Below, piece after piece: positions 1 to 5,304 of a stretch of 5,304 nt of DNA (its first letter is position 1; each line of letters begins with the position of its first letter). Below the pieces are notes generated by a model. That model was given only the letters and a program-made list of their open reading frames with translations. It did not search any database and was not told where the DNA came from. Source of the stretch: Flammeovirgaceae bacterium UBA6059 (GTDB taxonomy: Bacteria > Bacteroidota > Bacteroidia > Cytophagales > Cyclobacteriaceae); assembly GCA_002435755.1 (NCBI GenBank), contig DIYH01000005.1, positions 1 to 5,304 on the forward strand, written 5' to 3'. A program made the translations under genes and the position numbers.

Positions 1-37
1 ATGTTTTTGGTGCGACCAGATAATTGGAGGCGCTACC
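1..37 (-). repeat. IS1-family terminal inverted repeat, end of another IS copy
   Basis: Positions 15-37 read, on the minus strand, GGTAGCGCCTCCAATTATC followed by TGGT. This matches the general pattern of IS1-family ends as I remember them from E. coli IS1 (GGTAATGACTCCAACTTAT). The whole stretch 1-37 matches 2822-2858 with only three differences, so the similarity extends beyond the inverted repeat into internal IS sequence. The outer tip is at 37, so the rest of this element would lie to the left, outside the window. No transposase is visible for it here. Confidence 0.7.
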
Positions 38-69
38 GGATAATACTATCTGGCTGGTACCAGTTCAGG

Positions 70-636
70 TTAAGTTAATTTATCAAAAACAAGACCTGTA
101 AAACCTAGCTTCTGATATAACCTCATAAACTCATCATATTCATCTTTTATTCCTGAATAGGTTAATATCTCTGATTTGCTCGTTTGAGGTATTTTAAATA
201 ACGTAGATTCACTAACTCTATCTTTATGAAAAGTATAATCCAGTATTCTTCCTCTACTACCATCATCATAAATATCCCATTTAGTAGAATTTTCATCCAA
301 CGCATTTACACACTCTAACACATTAATTATATACACTTCTTTACCTGCCAGATTTACAGGAAGTATCTCTCCTGACATTTCTAATAAAGTGAATAAGTCA
401 CTATCGTAAACTGACTTATCAAAAGCGAAAGCTCCATTTGAACCAATACTGTAAAAATTCCCTTCAAAACTTTTAGGATTAAATGAATACCATTCTTTTT
501 GCTGCCAACTCGCGAGTTTTGGTTCACAATCAAAAGCTGTATAATCTAGTATTTCTTCCTTGTCAACTTGAGGCATCAACCACTGAGACTTATTTGAGTC
601 TACTTTTACACTATATATATCCATAGTATTCGACAT
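70..636 (-). CDS. Imm11/DUF1629-like immunity protein
   Basis: The gene encodes 188 residues, the usual size of the family formerly called DUF1629 and now listed among polymorphic-toxin immunity proteins as Imm11; assignment is from memory of its conserved pattern. The C-terminal half carries it: SGEILPV near residue 88, VYIINVLECVNALD at 101-114, a short FKIP at 147-150, and the terminal EF...LGFTGLVF block at 169-184. There is no signal peptide or membrane segment, so a cytoplasmic role is expected: binding and neutralising a toxin domain delivered by a neighbour. No toxin gene is adjacent; the nearest, the RHS gene at 3441, encodes an unrelated tip, so this looks like an orphan immunity gene. 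No clear ribosome binding site precedes the ATG at 636; an in-frame ATG at 624 is an alternative. Family moderately sure, partner unknown. Confidence 0.7.
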   Translation of the reverse strand: MSNTMDIYSVKVDSNKSQWLMPQVDKEEILDYTAFDCEPKLASWQQKEWYSFNPKSFEGNFYSIGSNGAFAFDKSVYDSDLFTLLEMSGEILPVNLAGKEVYIINVLECVNALDENSTKWDIYDDGSRGRILDYTFHKDRVSESTLFKIPQTSKSEILTYSGIKDEYDEFMRLYQKLGFTGLVFDKLT

Positions 637-724
637 TAATAGGGGTAGTCTGGATGACTCGAATCTATTTTGACTTTCAAAAGGAATTCCCGCCTGTTGG
701 AGTTTTGTTATACGTTAAAAGCTT

Positions 725-741
725 GTCTGCCTTTGGCAGGC
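725..741. repeat. REP-like hairpin
   Basis: The arms GTCTGCC and GGCAGGC pair over seven positions (one G-T wobble) around a TTT loop. The hairpin lies in the 200-base gap between the two immunity-like genes and directly precedes the repeated palindrome module at 742. It is not followed by a T-run on either strand, so a REP-like element is more likely than a terminator. Confidence 0.4.
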
Positions 742-823
742 GCTTTTCTCATGCGTTCTCGTTGCAAACAAGAACGAGAGTTCGATACTTTTTCAGATCA
801 CCAGAAAATTGGAGGTACCACTG
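742..823 (-). repeat. Palindrome plus degenerate IS1 end, copy 1
   Basis: This block matches 2625-2704 almost base for base: GCTTTTCTCAT, an imperfect palindrome at 754-776 (arms around TTCTCGTTG), a TTCGATACTTTTT segment, then an IS1-type end at 800-822 that differs from the 2836-2858 copy at 4 of 23 positions. No transposase gene lies next to it, so it is either a solo IS end or a miniature element. It sits 14 bases from the stop codon of the 106-residue gene and fills most of the non-coding gap 637-836; the rest of that gap shows nothing else convincing. Confidence 0.6.
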
Positions 824-836
824 TTTTTAACTCTAC

Positions 837-1157
837 CTAATCAACAAAATCATCTGATTTTGAGTCTTCTGAGGCTTTTAACCATGATTCAAAAAGCTCA
901 AAAAACCTATCTAAAGCGTCATAGTCATCCTGAGAATAAAAACGAATGATCTGACTCCAGCCATGGCTAGACTTCACCTTATATTTTTCTACAATCCAAT
1001 CTTGAAAATCAGCAAGAACACTTCCTTCTGTCACACTTTCCGGATCGCGAAGATACCAACCATCCAGGAAGGCGCGTAAACAGGATATTGAGTGTTCGGT
1101 CAGATACATCCTGGGTCTTTCTTTAATCTGACTAATTATTTCTAACACAGAATTCAT
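837..1157 (-). CDS. Small hypothetical protein, possible immunity protein
   Basis: The gene encodes 106 residues and I cannot assign a named family. The sequence looks like a compact soluble protein rather than a random frame: an N-terminal helix followed by RPRMYL at 14-19 and SISCLRAFLDGW at 23-34, then FQDWIVEKY at 51-59, SHGWSQIIRFYS at 64-75 and an acidic tail rich in Asp, Glu and Ser. Proteins with this RPxMYL ... FLxGW ... FxxWI ... GW.xII.FYS layout are, to my recollection, frequent beside RHS and other polymorphic toxins, which together with the neighbouring Imm11-like gene suggests an immunity role. That is inference. It has no signal peptide. The ATG at 1157 is preceded in frame by a stop codon, which fixes it as the first possible ATG; a GGAAGGAG stretch at about 1188-1195 is too far upstream to serve it as a ribosome binding site. 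Confidence 0.65.
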   Translation of the reverse strand: MNSVLEIISQIKERPRMYLTEHSISCLRAFLDGWYLRDPESVTEGSVLADFQDWIVEKYKVKSSHGWSQIIRFYSQDDYDALDRFFELFESWLKASEDSKSDDFVD

Positions 1158-1196
1158 CTAATCAAATTTTGTTATACTAAACCTATACTCCTTCCT

Positions 1197-1219
1197 CATT
1201 CTCGTTTGTAACGAGAATG
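1197..1219. repeat. REP-like palindrome near RAYT, long arm
   Basis: Perfect 10-base arms (CATTCTCGTT and its complement AACGAGAATG) enclose a TGT loop. It stands about 30 bases past the RAYT stop codon, the place expected for REP sequences recognised by that transposase. The TTCTCGTT / AACGAGAA core recurs at 754-776 and 2637-2659, which marks a small dispersed family. Confidence 0.65.
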
Positions 1220-1228
1220 TAAGGTCTT

Positions 1229-1243
1229 TGCGTTTGTAACGCA
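1229..1243. repeat. REP-like palindrome near RAYT, short arm
   Basis: Six-base arms TGCGTT and AACGCA enclose the same TGT loop as the palindrome at 1197-1219, nine bases away. Two hairpins with the same GTT-TGT-AAC centre but different outer arms make a paired unit resembling a BIME. It begins only four bases beyond the RAYT stop codon. The pair could also act as a transcription stop, but no T-run follows. Confidence 0.6.
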
Positions 1244-1247
1244 GATA

Positions 1248-1793
1248 TTATATCAATTCTAAATTAACCAGTCCCTTGCCTCCCGCATAGTCGATTGCAC
1301 TGCTATAGAGATAATGGTCAGGTTCGTTGACAATGCCTGCTACTACTGGGTTTTCGTGGATATAATCCACCTTACTCATGGCGTCAATGTGTTGTAGGTC
1401 TATCGCGTGGTTATCGTCTTTCCATACCTTAAAATACTTTGCCCTTTTGCTGCGTCTGGCTTCGAAGGCAAATTTATCGAGCAGCCACTCTCTGCGACTT
1501 TCAGGAATTTCCTGTATAGCCCTGACAATACTTTTGGAAGTGAACTTCTTAAAATCTCTCAGGAATCCCGACATGCCAGACTCCGTGTCTACTCTACCCA
1601 CTAAATGGATGTGATTACTCATAATCACCCAGGCGTTAAGCTTCAGGCCTTTCTCTCTTACACAATGATTCAACGAATCCACAACGATGTCCCTATAATG
1701 CCTTCTGGTAAAAAGATCAATCCATTGTACAATGGTAAGGGTAAGGAAGTAGTAACCTTGCTGATCCTGTATTCTGTAAGCATCACCTGCCAT
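1248..1793 (-). CDS. REP-associated tyrosine transposase (RAYT, Y1_Tnp family)
   Basis: The 181-residue product is a single-domain HUH endonuclease related to IS200/IS605 transposases. It would nick single-stranded DNA at a hairpin and become linked to it through one tyrosine. Visible marks are the N-terminal YFLTLTIVQWIDLF strand (15-28), the metal-binding His-x-His in MSNHIHLV (H61, H63), and the helix VDYIHENPVVAGIV (142-155), whose Y144 is the likely catalytic tyrosine by comparison with other RAYTs. The length is typical of Bacteroidota members and the reading frame is intact, so it may be active. The ATG at 1793 gives the usual MAG-x-YRIxDQ opening. Two REP-like hairpins follow the stop codon, as expected for a RAYT acting on REP sequences. 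It lies between the immunity-like genes and the IS1 transposase, and nothing indicates cotranscription with a toxin. Confidence 0.93.
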   Translation of the reverse strand: MAGDAYRIQDQQGYYFLTLTIVQWIDLFTRRHYRDIVVDSLNHCVREKGLKLNAWVIMSNHIHLVGRVDTESGMSGFLRDFKKFTSKSIVRAIQEIPESRREWLLDKFAFEARRSKRAKYFKVWKDDNHAIDLQHIDAMSKVDYIHENPVVAGIVNEPDHYLYSSAIDYAGGKGLVNLELI

Positions 1794-1920
1794 AGAATGA
1801 ATATAGCTTTATCAGTTGGATAGTAATGGGGTTAAGGGCTTTTATATGTCATAGACCTGTCTGCTCAGTAAGTATATTTTCTCATTACAAAAGAGGAGGG
1901 CAGGGGGGCGTTTTGGTAAG
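1794..1920. other. Spacer between the two transposase genes, no IS end found
   Basis: This 127-base spacer should contain the 3' end of the IS1 element. No sequence resembling GGTAGTGCCTCCAATTAT in the required orientation is present, so the downstream IS end is lost, strongly diverged, or elsewhere. The stretch 1893-1910 has closely spaced G-runs (AGAGGAGGGCAGGGGGGCG on the plus strand). Confidence 0.4.
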
Positions 1921-2577
1921 TCAGGTCCGGGCGTATAAGCGCACCAGATGATTCAACATATCGATTCGCCTGGTAAAGCAGATGGTTCTCCTGTTAAGGC
2001 GTTTTATATGTGTACGTAGATTCAGGTGATATCTTTCAATTTTATTGATGCCTCTGACTTTGACCCTATGGATATGTTCAGGAATCAGACCACGATATGC
2101 AATTAACCGATCTGTGTGAATAGTGTTGGGAGAGAGGCTTAGCAGTTTGTCTATTACTACTTTCAGGCTTTGTGCCGTACGTGTACCTGTTTTGATAGCC
2201 ACTACCTTGCCTGTTGTTCTGGAAATAGCACTGATTACCCATCTTCGTTTGTTTTTATTACCAACATAGGTACATAATTCATCGAGTTCATAATCGTCAT
2301 GGAGTCGAATGGCCTGGGGTGGTTTGAGTACTCTACCCAGTTTTCTGATCCAGCGGATTTGCGTATTGACAGAAATACCTGTAATCAACTGAATTCCTCT
2401 GAGGCTGTTACCGGCTTTGAGGCATTTTAAGAATAACTCATGAGCGGGTTTGTGGCATGCTGCATATTGATACTGAGCCTGTTGGTATTTACCACAGCTT
2501 TGACAACGGTATTTTTGCATCCCATTTTGCTGTTTGCCTGCTTTAGTACAGGTGCTCTGGCAATATTGACAGTTCAT
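1921..2577 (-). CDS. IS1-family transposase, single reading frame
   Basis: The 218-residue product is a DDE transposase of the IS1 family. An N-terminal zinc ribbon has Cys at 3, 6, 25 and 28 (CQYC ... CQSC), followed by a helix-turn-helix region (about 45-85, SLRGIQLITGISVNTQIRWI). The catalytic core shows D99 in ELDEL, D156 in HTDRL and E181 in KIERYHLNLR, with GNKNKRRWVISAISRTTGKVVA matching the IS1 pattern between the first and second acids. Classical IS1 makes its transposase from insA and insB by frameshifting; here zinc ribbon and catalytic core are in one frame of near-normal length, as in some other IS1 groups. All key residues remain, so it could be functional. The ATG at 2577 lacks an obvious ribosome binding site. 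IS1-type ends occur on its upstream side only. Confidence 0.93.
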   Translation of the reverse strand: MNCQYCQSTCTKAGKQQNGMQKYRCQSCGKYQQAQYQYAACHKPAHELFLKCLKAGNSLRGIQLITGISVNTQIRWIRKLGRVLKPPQAIRLHDDYELDELCTYVGNKNKRRWVISAISRTTGKVVAIKTGTRTAQSLKVVIDKLLSLSPNTIHTDRLIAYRGLIPEHIHRVKVRGINKIERYHLNLRTHIKRLNRRTICFTRRIDMLNHLVRLYART

Positions 2578-2624
2578 GGTTTTGTTTAGGCTATTGATTT
2601 AAGTGTTTTATATGCATTGTAAAT

Positions 2625-2704
2625 GCTTTTCTCATACGTTCTCGTTTCAAACGAGAACGAGAATTCGATACTTTTTTGGCTACCAGATAATTGACAGCAC
2701 TAAG
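2625..2704 (-). repeat. Palindrome plus degenerate IS1 end, copy 2
   Basis: This is the second copy of the module at 742-823. It holds a palindrome at 2637-2659 with perfect 11-base arms (CGTTCTCGTTT and AAACGAGAACG) around a single C, then TTCGATACTTTTTT, then a degenerate IS1-type end at 2682-2704 that differs from the 2836-2858 copy at 5 of 23 positions. It lies 48 bases upstream of the IS1 transposase start, close to where that gene's own inverted repeat would be expected. Confidence 0.6.
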
Positions 2705-2779
2705 GAGGCATTGACCTTTATATTTCCGTTCTAAGCCACTTTTTAGTGCTGACTGAAACCCAAGATTGACCTGGAAAAG

Positions 2780-2808
2780 ATAAAGGCCGGTTAAAAACCG
2801 ACCTTTAT
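2780..2808 (-). terminator. Terminator-like hairpin below the RHS-LRR operon
   Basis: Arms ATAAAGG and CCTTTAT (7 pairs), one C-A mismatch, then CGGTT and AACCG (5 pairs) close a three-base loop. On the minus strand the stem is followed by CTTTTCC, a short T-rich tail, and it lies about 105 bases past the LRR stop codon. It could therefore end the RHS-LRR transcript, or shield the transposase from incoming transcription. The tail is weak on both strands, hence moderate confidence. The gap 2578-2913 holds only this hairpin, the module at 2625 and the IS ends at 2836-2910. Confidence 0.5.
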
Positions 2809-2835
2809 GCTCTGTATGTTTATGTTTTTGGTATG

Positions 2836-2858
2836 ACCAGATAATTGGAGGCACTACC
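2836..2858 (-). repeat. IS1-family terminal inverted repeat, array copy 1
   Basis: On the minus strand this reads GGTAGTGCCTCCAATTATC followed by TGGT, the best-preserved copy in the window. The similarity to the window start continues inward to 2822. The outer tip is at 2858, so the element lies to the left and may include the transposase at 1921-2577. Confidence 0.7.
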
Positions 2859-2877
2859 GATAATTGGAGGCACTACC
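2859..2877 (-). repeat. IS1-family terminal inverted repeat, array copy 2
   Basis: The 19 bases directly after copy 1 repeat its outer 19 bases exactly (GATAATTGGAGGCACTACC on the plus strand), with no spacer. It looks like a tandem duplication of the IS tip. Confidence 0.75.
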
Positions 2878-2887
2878 CTCTAGTGCT

Positions 2888-2910
2888 ACCAGATATTTGG
2901 AGGCATTACC
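2888..2910 (-). repeat. IS1-family terminal inverted repeat, array copy 3
   Basis: A third end in the same orientation, differing from copy 1 at two of 23 positions (ATATTTGG for ATAATTGG and CATTACC for CACTACC). It finishes three bases from the stop codon of the LRR gene, so it marks the exact edge of the toxin operon. It is somewhat diverged and may be the oldest insertion of the three. Confidence 0.7.
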
Positions 2911-2913
2911 ACC

Positions 2914-3444
2914 CTATTTTATGATTTCTGTAACTATCAATGAACCTTGGAATGCTCTATTCAATCTTTTCATATCCTGCTGAGACAAAAAGTTGTCTGA
3001 AATAATGAGGGTTTTGATGCGAGGCAAGTCAAATAAATTGTCAGGTAAATTCTCGATCCTATTTTTATTTATTATCAGATTTATCAATTGATGCAAATTG
3101 CCAACGGATTGATTGACTGTTCGAATTTTGTTAGAACTAAGGTCCAAATGCTCCAAGTACCTTAGCTTATCCAATTCGTCAGGTATATCTTTTAGTTTGT
3201 TATTTGATAAATTGAGAAAGCGAAGGTTTTTGAGCGTTAGAATCTCGATAGGAAATTCTTCTAACCCCTGATTTGATAAGTCTAACCCGTAGACTCTATT
3301 TGGTTTTTTGATAGCTCTTTTTAGATTTTTAAAGACTCTGGCTTTCTGTGTATACTCAATGCTACTAACGGACTCTTGCGCCTTTAGTACGTTCAATGTT
3401 AGACTAATAAAGGACAAGACTAATATTGTTCTGAATCCCTTCAT
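2914..3444 (-). CDS. Secreted leucine-rich-repeat protein, candidate immunity protein
   Basis: The 176-residue product starts with a Sec signal peptide (MKGFRTILVLSFISLTLNVLKAQ, cut probably between Ala22 and Gln23), so it should act in the periplasm or at the surface. After a short basic linker come about five leucine-rich repeats of 23 residues, starting at 51, 74, 97, 120 and 143 with the pattern LxxLxLSxNxLxxLPxxLxxLxx (for example FLNLSNNKLKDIP). The last repeat is degenerate and no other domain is present. Its ATG overlaps the stop codon of the RHS toxin gene (ATGA), implying translational coupling and explaining the missing ribosome binding site. The position directly behind a toxin tip is that of the cognate immunity gene; a binding scaffold such as LRR could block the toxin. 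That role is inferred from position, not homology. It could instead be an accessory of secretion. Confidence 0.88.
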   Translation of the reverse strand: MKGFRTILVLSFISLTLNVLKAQESVSSIEYTQKARVFKNLKRAIKKPNRVYGLDLSNQGLEEFPIEILTLKNLRFLNLSNNKLKDIPDELDKLRYLEHLDLSSNKIRTVNQSVGNLHQLINLIINKNRIENLPDNLFDLPRIKTLIISDNFLSQQDMKRLNRAFQGSLIVTEIIK

Positions 3445-5304
3445 TTTTCTTTAATTAGGTTAATTAATAAACTGGGCGGAGTAAAAGTTAACCCCATTTT
3501 TTTATAACTCTTAGGGGTATTTGGTTGATACCTCCATTTTAATGCTTCATAGTGGAAATTCTTGAAAGTTCCATTTTTAAAGGCAGAAGTACCAAACTTT
3601 TGAGCACCTAACTCATAATTGCTCATTAAATCGTCTTTTCTGGTTTCGGATGAAATCTGTCCTACTATTGCTTTTGCCTCGAACTCATGGTTAGTACCAC
3701 CAGGTCTCATACTTTCATCATTATTGCCATTCATTGACACTTCTGTCTGATATTGCAAGGCATGCACCATTTCTTCAGCTAACGTAGATTTTAATACAGT
3801 ACTTCCGAGACCTTTCTTGGTTTCGTTTAATGCCCAACCAACGATGAAGTTAATTTCTATAACACCACCTAGCTCGGACTCTTTGAAATCATCTGGAAGA
3901 TTATTAACCACAGGTTCAGATTCAGAGGAGTTGCCTTCTTCATCTTCCCAAGTTACATATGAAGCATAATTTCCTTGAAAAGTGCCTAACACACTTGCTG
4001 ATGAAAGATTAAAATTTCTGACAATGTATTTTGAATCTGAATTTTTAAGCTGTCGATATACTTTTCTGAATGTTTTACTCTGCCTTTTAAGCTGCCTTAG
4101 CGCTTTTTTATATTGCTTTCTTTGCTCCTTGTTCAACTCTGATATTTCAATCTCTTTGCCAGTTGGATCAACAAAAAAAGTTGGTGTGTTTACAGCATAA
4201 GTGTATAACGAAAAACTTTTATACTTTTCGCCCAAAGGATCAACGTTAAACCATCTAGCTACTTGTGCATCATAGTTTCTAGCTCCATAATCATGCCAAT
4301 TTAGATCAAACTCGCTCTGCAGTTCTTTCCCATTGTACTTGAACTGATTTGGCTTAGACAGGGGAGCTGAGCTACTCAGCGCATTTATATTCATCCCAAA
4401 GGGATAATAATGATCTTCCTGGATGATATGCCCTTTTTTATGGTTGACCCTGAGTACGTCAAAATACACATTACCACCGTCTGTGGTATGTCCCTCGTTA
4501 GAGAGATATACGTAAAGATAACCCGCCTGTTCCATAATCAGGCCATTTGCCTGTAAAATATCAAAGACCCCTTCGGCCCCAGCGTCCACGGCTACATAGC
4601 CGGATTCGCTGATCACCAGATTAAAATCCTGATCGAAGAAGACATAGTTCAGATAGGCCTTGGGTACGCTGCTGCTGCCTGTGTTGATGGCAGAAGCCAG
4701 GAAGGTACCCGCATTGCTGTTGAGGTTATCATAAACACCCTGCTCATACACCGTAGCCGCCCCGCCATTCACTCCGAAGAGAGAAGCCAAAGCAGTACCA
4801 ATATTGGCGCTGTTGCCTGAGCTGGTGCTTACAAAACCACTCGGATACTTTGCATAGACTGAAAGGTCCACGGTATCTCCGGGGCTTACCATCAGCATTT
4901 TAGCCGGGCCTATGCTTTCCGGCCCCAGCTTGGCAGAAGCACTGCCCTCAAAAGCCTCTTCGGTACTGCGGGTAGCCGGGATATTTAAAAACACCGACTC
5001 CTCAAAGCCGGCCAGGGTAGTTTCCATAGTGGCATCATAGACCACACTGTCCCGTGCCTCCGTCAGGGTCATACGGGTATTGCCCAGATGGTCCTTGATA
5101 AAGTAATCATACCTGGCTACGCCAGATTCCAGACGAACCCTGCCTTCTTCATGAGCAAAATGCTGGAGCACATTGTTTTCATAAATAAAGCCTCCTGCAT
5201 AATCAGTAGTGGTCAGGGAGCCATTATCATTGACCACTTTGCTGAGCTTAATACCAGCCGCATCATAGGTATAGGTAATACTTTTGCTGCTGCCAAAGCT
5301 TACC
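3441..5304 (-). CDS. RHS polymorphic toxin with zincin-like C-terminal tip (5' end missing)
   Basis: The frame stays open to the right edge (ITYTYDAAGIKLSKVV, an RHS repeat, precedes the GTG at 5237), so that GTG is internal and the gene is partial; about 620 codons are visible. In order: RHS repeats with DHLGNTR (5073-5093); an inserted beta-rich region of about 210 residues (4422-5051); the RHS repeat-associated core from YYPFGM through NGKE, YGARNYD and NVDPLG to DPTGK (4155-4410); then a toxin tip of about 240 residues (3444-4157). The tip starts with a basic helical stretch (KEQRKQYKKALRQLKRQ) and contains AEEMVHALQYQ (3762-3776 for EEMVH) and HEFEAKA (3672-3689 for HEFEAK). This resembles zinc metallopeptidase tips, but the first His of HExxH is Glu. 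In the family the RHS shell encloses the tip before delivery to rival cells. The stop codon overlaps the LRR start by 4 bases. Base composition falls sharply towards the tip. Confidence 0.93.
   Translation of the reverse strand, partial: VSFGSSKSITYTYDAAGIKLSKVVNDNGSLTTTDYAGGFIYENNVLQHFAHEEGRVRLESGVARYDYFIKDHLGNTRMTLTEARDSVVYDATMETTLAGFEESVFLNIPATRSTEEAFEGSASAKLGPESIGPAKMLMVSPGDTVDLSVYAKYPSGFVSTSSGNSANIGTALASLFGVNGGAATVYEQGVYDNLNSNAGTFLASAINTGSSSVPKAYLNYVFFDQDFNLVISESGYVAVDAGAEGVFDILQANGLIMEQAGYLYVYLSNEGHTTDGGNVYFDVLRVNHKKGHIIQEDHYYPFGMNINALSSSAPLSKPNQFKYNGKELQSEFDLNWHDYGARNYDAQVARWFNVDPLGEKYKSFSLYTYAVNTPTFFVDPTGKEIEISELNKEQRKQYKKALRQLKRQSKTFRKVYRQLKNSDSKYIVRNFNLSSASVLGTFQGNYASYVTWEDEEGNSSESEPVVNNLPDDFKESELGGVIEINFIVGWALNETKKGLGSTVLKSTLAEEMVHALQYQTEVSMNGNNDESMRPGGTNHEFEAKAIVGQISSETRKDDLMSNYELGAQKFGTSAFKNGTFKNFHYEALKWRYQPNTPKSYKKMGLTFTPPSLLINLIKEK
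4158..4410 (-). other. RHS repeat-associated core domain within the toxin gene
   Basis: This segment encodes YYPFGM, then FKYNGKELQSEFDLNWHDYG, ARNYDAQVARWFNVDPLGE, and finally YTYAVNTPTFFVDPTG. It is the conserved hallmark of RHS proteins and marks where the shell ends and the exchangeable tip begins. In characterised RHS proteins this region closes the shell and is the site of self-cleavage; here the DPTGKE end stands in for the DPxGL seen in Enterobacteriaceae. Confidence 0.9.

Noticed and set aside
53..63. Palindrome CTGGTACCAG as an operator site
   Set aside because: A single ten-base palindrome at the edge of IS sequence, with no promoter and no second copy, is not enough to call an operator.
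643..822. Possible miniature IS1 element with a left end near GGTAGTCTGGATGACTC
   Set aside because: The left side only loosely resembles an IS1 end and no target-site duplication is visible on the two sides, so only the right end was annotated.
1378..1823. Three plus-strand open frames opposite the RAYT
   Set aside because: They lie antisense to a well-supported transposase gene, overlap each other, and have no domain-like sequence.
1893..1913. G-rich run as a possible G-quadruplex
   Set aside because: The runs are uneven and would support at most a two-layer structure. No regulatory context supports it.
2591..2854. Open frame of 87 codons on the minus strand
   Set aside because: It begins inside an IS1 terminal repeat and runs through the terminator-like hairpin, a degenerate IS end and the palindrome. 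The predicted peptide is basic with no recognisable domain, so it is most likely chance coding across repeats.
3982..4200. Plus-strand open frame of 72 codons opposite the RHS gene
   Set aside because: It is antisense to the RHS core and tip. Its Leu/Cys/Phe-rich sequence is what the reverse of Lys/Glu-rich coding sequence gives.

Overview
The window looks like an accessory island from a member of Bacteroidota, probably of the Cytophagales type. This is inferred from the RHS core style (DHLGNTR ... YYPFGM ... NGKE ... YGARNYD ... DPTGK), weak Shine-Dalgarno sequences, a signal peptide cut at an Ala-Gln junction, and a Bacteroidota-type REP-associated tyrosine transposase. No rRNA, tRNA or CRISPR array was seen. 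All genes judged real lie on the minus strand, so transcription runs from the right edge to the left.

Right part (2914-5304): the 3' end of a large RHS polymorphic toxin gene that continues beyond the window. It carries RHS repeat sequence, an inserted domain of about 210 residues, the conserved RHS core, and an AT-rich C-terminal tip with a zincin-like motif in which the first His of HExxH is Glu (EEMVH, then HEFEAKA). Its stop codon overlaps by 4 bases (ATGA) the start of a small secreted leucine-rich-repeat protein, which by position is the candidate immunity protein.

Middle (1196-2910): mobile DNA. Three copies of an IS1-type terminal inverted repeat, all in the same orientation, stand within 75 bases and end 3 bases from the LRR stop codon. 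Next come a terminator-like hairpin, a degenerate fourth IS end with a REP-like palindrome, and an intact single-frame IS1-family transposase. A RAYT (Y1 transposase) follows, with two REP-like hairpins just after its stop codon.

Left part (1-1157): two small immunity-like genes without an adjacent toxin, a 106-residue protein of an unassigned family and a 188-residue Imm11/DUF1629-like protein. Between them is a second copy of the palindrome plus IS-end module. The window begins in another IS1-type end, nearly identical over 37 bases to the one at 2822-2858.

Overall picture (inference): an RHS toxin with its cognate immunity gene, followed by a strip of orphan immunity genes among IS1 ends and REP elements. 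This is the usual layout where toxin tips are exchanged and older immunity genes stay behind.
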